The notes beneath the pieces were generated by a model. That model made no database searches. It saw only the letters and a list, made by a program, of their open reading frames with translations, and was not told the DNA's origin. The translations under genes were made by a program, and so were the position numbers. This document shows, one piece after another, positions 5,794 to 7,298 of a stretch of DNA of 7,298 bases. The stretch comes from JBBAGE01 sp041655055. Its GTDB lineage: Bacteria; Pseudomonadota; Alphaproteobacteria; Rhodobacterales; Rhodobacteraceae. The DNA lies in assembly GCA_041655055.1 (NCBI GenBank), contig JBBAGE010000120.1, positions 1-7,298 on the forward strand, read 5' to 3'. Numbering within the stretch: the stretch's first letter is position 1; the number at the start of each line of letters is the position of its first letter.

Positions 5794-7298
5794 TCGGTTT
5801 TGGGCCCGGGGCGCAGGGTGGTGATCCCCACCGGGGCCGCGCGCGCCAGATTGGGATCAAGCGACATCGGCACATATTCCCCGCGCCGCCAAAATCCGCC
5901 CAGATCATCGTAATGGCGGCTTAGAAAATGGCCCGATTGCCCGGTGGATGTGACGAAAACGGAACTGTCGGGATCAGCGAAATCATAAACGCCGCGATAT
6001 CCTGCGCCATGCACGTTCAAAAACGGCTGCGGATCACTGCCTTTGGTCAGGCCCCGCATTAGCGTATTATCCCCGCCAGAGGTGCTTTGCCGGATGTTGA
6101 CGAACCAGCGCAACACGGGCACGCGGCCCAGAACCGGGTGATCATGCGTGGCCTGATGCGCATCGCCCCAGCGCAGGCTTTCGAGCGCGCCGGGGTGGTT
6201 TTCCGCGATCCAGATCAACGCATCGTCCAGCGCCATGCGCGCGATATCGGTGCAGCTTTCGACGGGTGCGGATTGGATCACATCGCACCAGATGCCGGCG
6301 CCATCGGTGTTGCGAAAGGCGCGTTCGATGAACAGCGGCTCGATATGGGTGATGCGGCGGGCAAGCGGGCCCAATTCATCGCGGATCATCCGGTCTTGCA
6401 GCGCGCGCATCCATGCGGAATAGATCAACGGTTCAGGCAGATGTTCGCTCATCTCGCCATTCCATTCGGCCAGCAGCGCCAGCGCGCGCTGGCGCCGGCG
6501 CTCCGGTGTGCCTTCGGTCGCGGCCTCGCCGGTGAACCACAGATCGGCGGCAACCAGCGGCAGCAGGGCGCGCGCATCGGGGGCGACGGTGTCGTTCTGG
6601 GCCTCGATAAAACTTTCGCGGGTGTGGACTTCGCGGCTTTGCATCAGGCGCTGCCAGCGGCCGACCCGCTGGTGATCGCCCCAGACATGGCTGACGTGAT
6701 CCGGAAAGGGCTGATCGATCAGCTTGTTGTTGAAATTGCCCAAAATCCCGCCTTCGGGGCGAATGAACGCAGGGTTTTCGTCATAATCGACAATGCCTTG
6801 CCAGCGGTTGTTTGCAATCCAGCCGGGTGCGGGGATGCGGCCCTGGCTTTGATGCGCGGCGCTGCGTTTCGGGATTGCGCCTGTCAGTTTCAGGGCGATG
6901 CCATCGCCCTCGGCCATCGTCAGGTTCAGCGCGGGGGCGATCATATCGCGCCCGGCGGCGATACCATCTTCGATATTTTTGGCCTGCATCAAGGATATAA
7001 GCGCGTTCATTGATGTATCGGATGCACTCAGCCCCGTCCAGCCAAGCGCCACCACATGGCCCGGCGGCGTGATCGCGGCCAGATCGAATTGATCGGCGGG
7101 CAGGATCGGGCCATTCGCGCTCCAATACAGATCGAGCGTGACGGGGGGCGCATCCTTGACCTGCACGATGGATTGGCGGGTGGCCATGGGGCGGTAGCCT
7201 TGGGGGCTCAGGGCTTCGGCCGGATCGTCGGGGTTCAGCCGCTCGATGAACAGATCCTGATCATCGACGAAAGCCGTGGTGATCCCCCAGCCGAATGC
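5778..7298 (-). CDS. Penicillin acylase family protein, beta-chain region (5' truncated by window edge)
   Basis: The frame is open on the minus strand from base 7298 to TAG (5780-5778), 506 residues. The ATG at 7187-7185 is internal, because the codons before it (FGWGITTAFVDDQDLFIERL, 7295-7236) match the beta chain of penicillin G acylase (E. coli ISWGSTAGFGDDVDIFAERL). These Ntn-hydrolases are exported precursors that self-cleave; the beta-chain N-terminal Ser is the nucleophile. The alpha chain and that Ser lie upstream of the window, so about 60-70 beta residues plus the alpha chain are missing. GNFNNK (about 6723-6740) aligns with the IANWNN motif holding the oxyanion-hole Asn. Further family motifs are VWGDHQRVGRW, QNDTVAPDARALLPLV, and near the C-terminus NVHGAGYRGVYDFADP and GQSGHFLSRHYDDLGGFW. 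The substrate cannot be predicted: family members cleave penicillins, N-acyl-homoserine lactones or other amides. It converges on hflX with a 16-base overlap, and its last residues (TDHNSR) are read from the hflX end. Confidence 0.95.
   Translation of the reverse strand, partial: AFGWGITTAFVDDQDLFIERLNPDDPAEALSPQGYRPMATRQSIVQVKDAPPVTLDLYWSANGPILPADQFDLAAITPPGHVVALGWTGLSASDTSMNALISLMQAKNIEDGIAAGRDMIAPALNLTMAEGDGIALKLTGAIPKRSAAHQSQGRIPAPGWIANNRWQGIVDYDENPAFIRPEGGILGNFNNKLIDQPFPDHVSHVWGDHQRVGRWQRLMQSREVHTRESFIEAQNDTVAPDARALLPLVAADLWFTGEAATEGTPERRRQRALALLAEWNGEMSEHLPEPLIYSAWMRALQDRMIRDELGPLARRITHIEPLFIERAFRNTDGAGIWCDVIQSAPVESCTDIARMALDDALIWIAENHPGALESLRWGDAHQATHDHPVLGRVPVLRWFVNIRQSTSGGDNTLMRGLTKGSDPQPFLNVHGAGYRGVYDFADPDSSVFVTSTGQSGHFLSRHYDDLGGFWRRGEYVPMSLDPNLARAAPVGITTLRPGPKTDHNSR

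Noticed and set aside
5819..5834. GGTGG/CCACC hairpin just after hflX as its terminator
   Set aside because: The stem is only five base pairs, has no T-run, and lies within acylase coding sequence on the other strand.
6087..7013. Long open frame on the plus strand opposite the acylase gene (308 codons)
   Set aside because: It is fully antisense to clear penicillin-acylase motifs, has no family resemblance and no convincing ribosome site.
7185..7187. Minus-strand ATG as the true start of the acylase gene
   Set aside because: The 37 codons before it remain open to the window edge and match the acylase beta chain, so this Met is internal and the gene continues outside the window.
1..7298. Search for mobile elements, CRISPR arrays, phage or defence genes, or a wholly new system
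   Set aside because: All coding sequence is explained by known core families with similar base composition. No terminal inverted repeats, transposase, direct-repeat arrays or tRNA-adjacent junctions were seen.

Overview
The window looks like a chromosomal core region of an alphaproteobacterium, most likely of the Rhodobacterales/Roseobacter type. The reasons are moderately high G+C, the ntrC-ntrY-ntrX-hfq-hflX order, a short 77-residue Hfq with the motif FDNFCVLLRRDGQSQ, and an NtrX without a GAFTGA loop. No species can be named from the sequence alone.

Layout: bases 1-432 (+) are the 3' end of ntrC (143 residues, 5' end outside the window). Next is ntrY (490-2739, +), a membrane histidine kinase with four membrane segments. 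Its stop overlaps the first possible start of ntrX. ntrX (about 2754-4160, +) is a receiver/AAA+/HTH response regulator. A 121-base gap (4161-4281) holds a candidate heat-shock (RpoH-type) promoter and a small hairpin. It is followed by hfq (4282-4515, +) and hflX (4519-5793, +), which starts with TTG three bases after the hfq stop. On the opposite strand, a penicillin-acylase-family gene (5778-7298, -) converges on hflX and overlaps its last 16 bases. Its 5' part, including the catalytic serine, lies outside the window. There is no gene-free stretch longer than 300 bases, and I see no tRNA, rRNA, CRISPR, insertion sequence or attachment site.

How the genes work together: NtrC (with NtrB, presumably just upstream) and NtrY/NtrX are paired two-component systems for nitrogen status. 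In related bacteria NtrYX is also linked to redox and envelope control. Hfq (RNA chaperone) and HflX (ribosome-associated GTPase that rescues or splits stalled ribosomes under stress) form a tight transcription unit that appears to have its own stress-type promoter. The acylase is functionally separate, probably an exported Ntn-hydrolase that cleaves an amide bond of unknown natural substrate.

I found no convincing undescribed system. The points most worth checking are the candidate RpoH promoter before hfq, the missing GAFTGA loop in NtrX, the start sites of ntrX and hflX, and the 16-base tail-to-tail overlap between hflX and the acylase.
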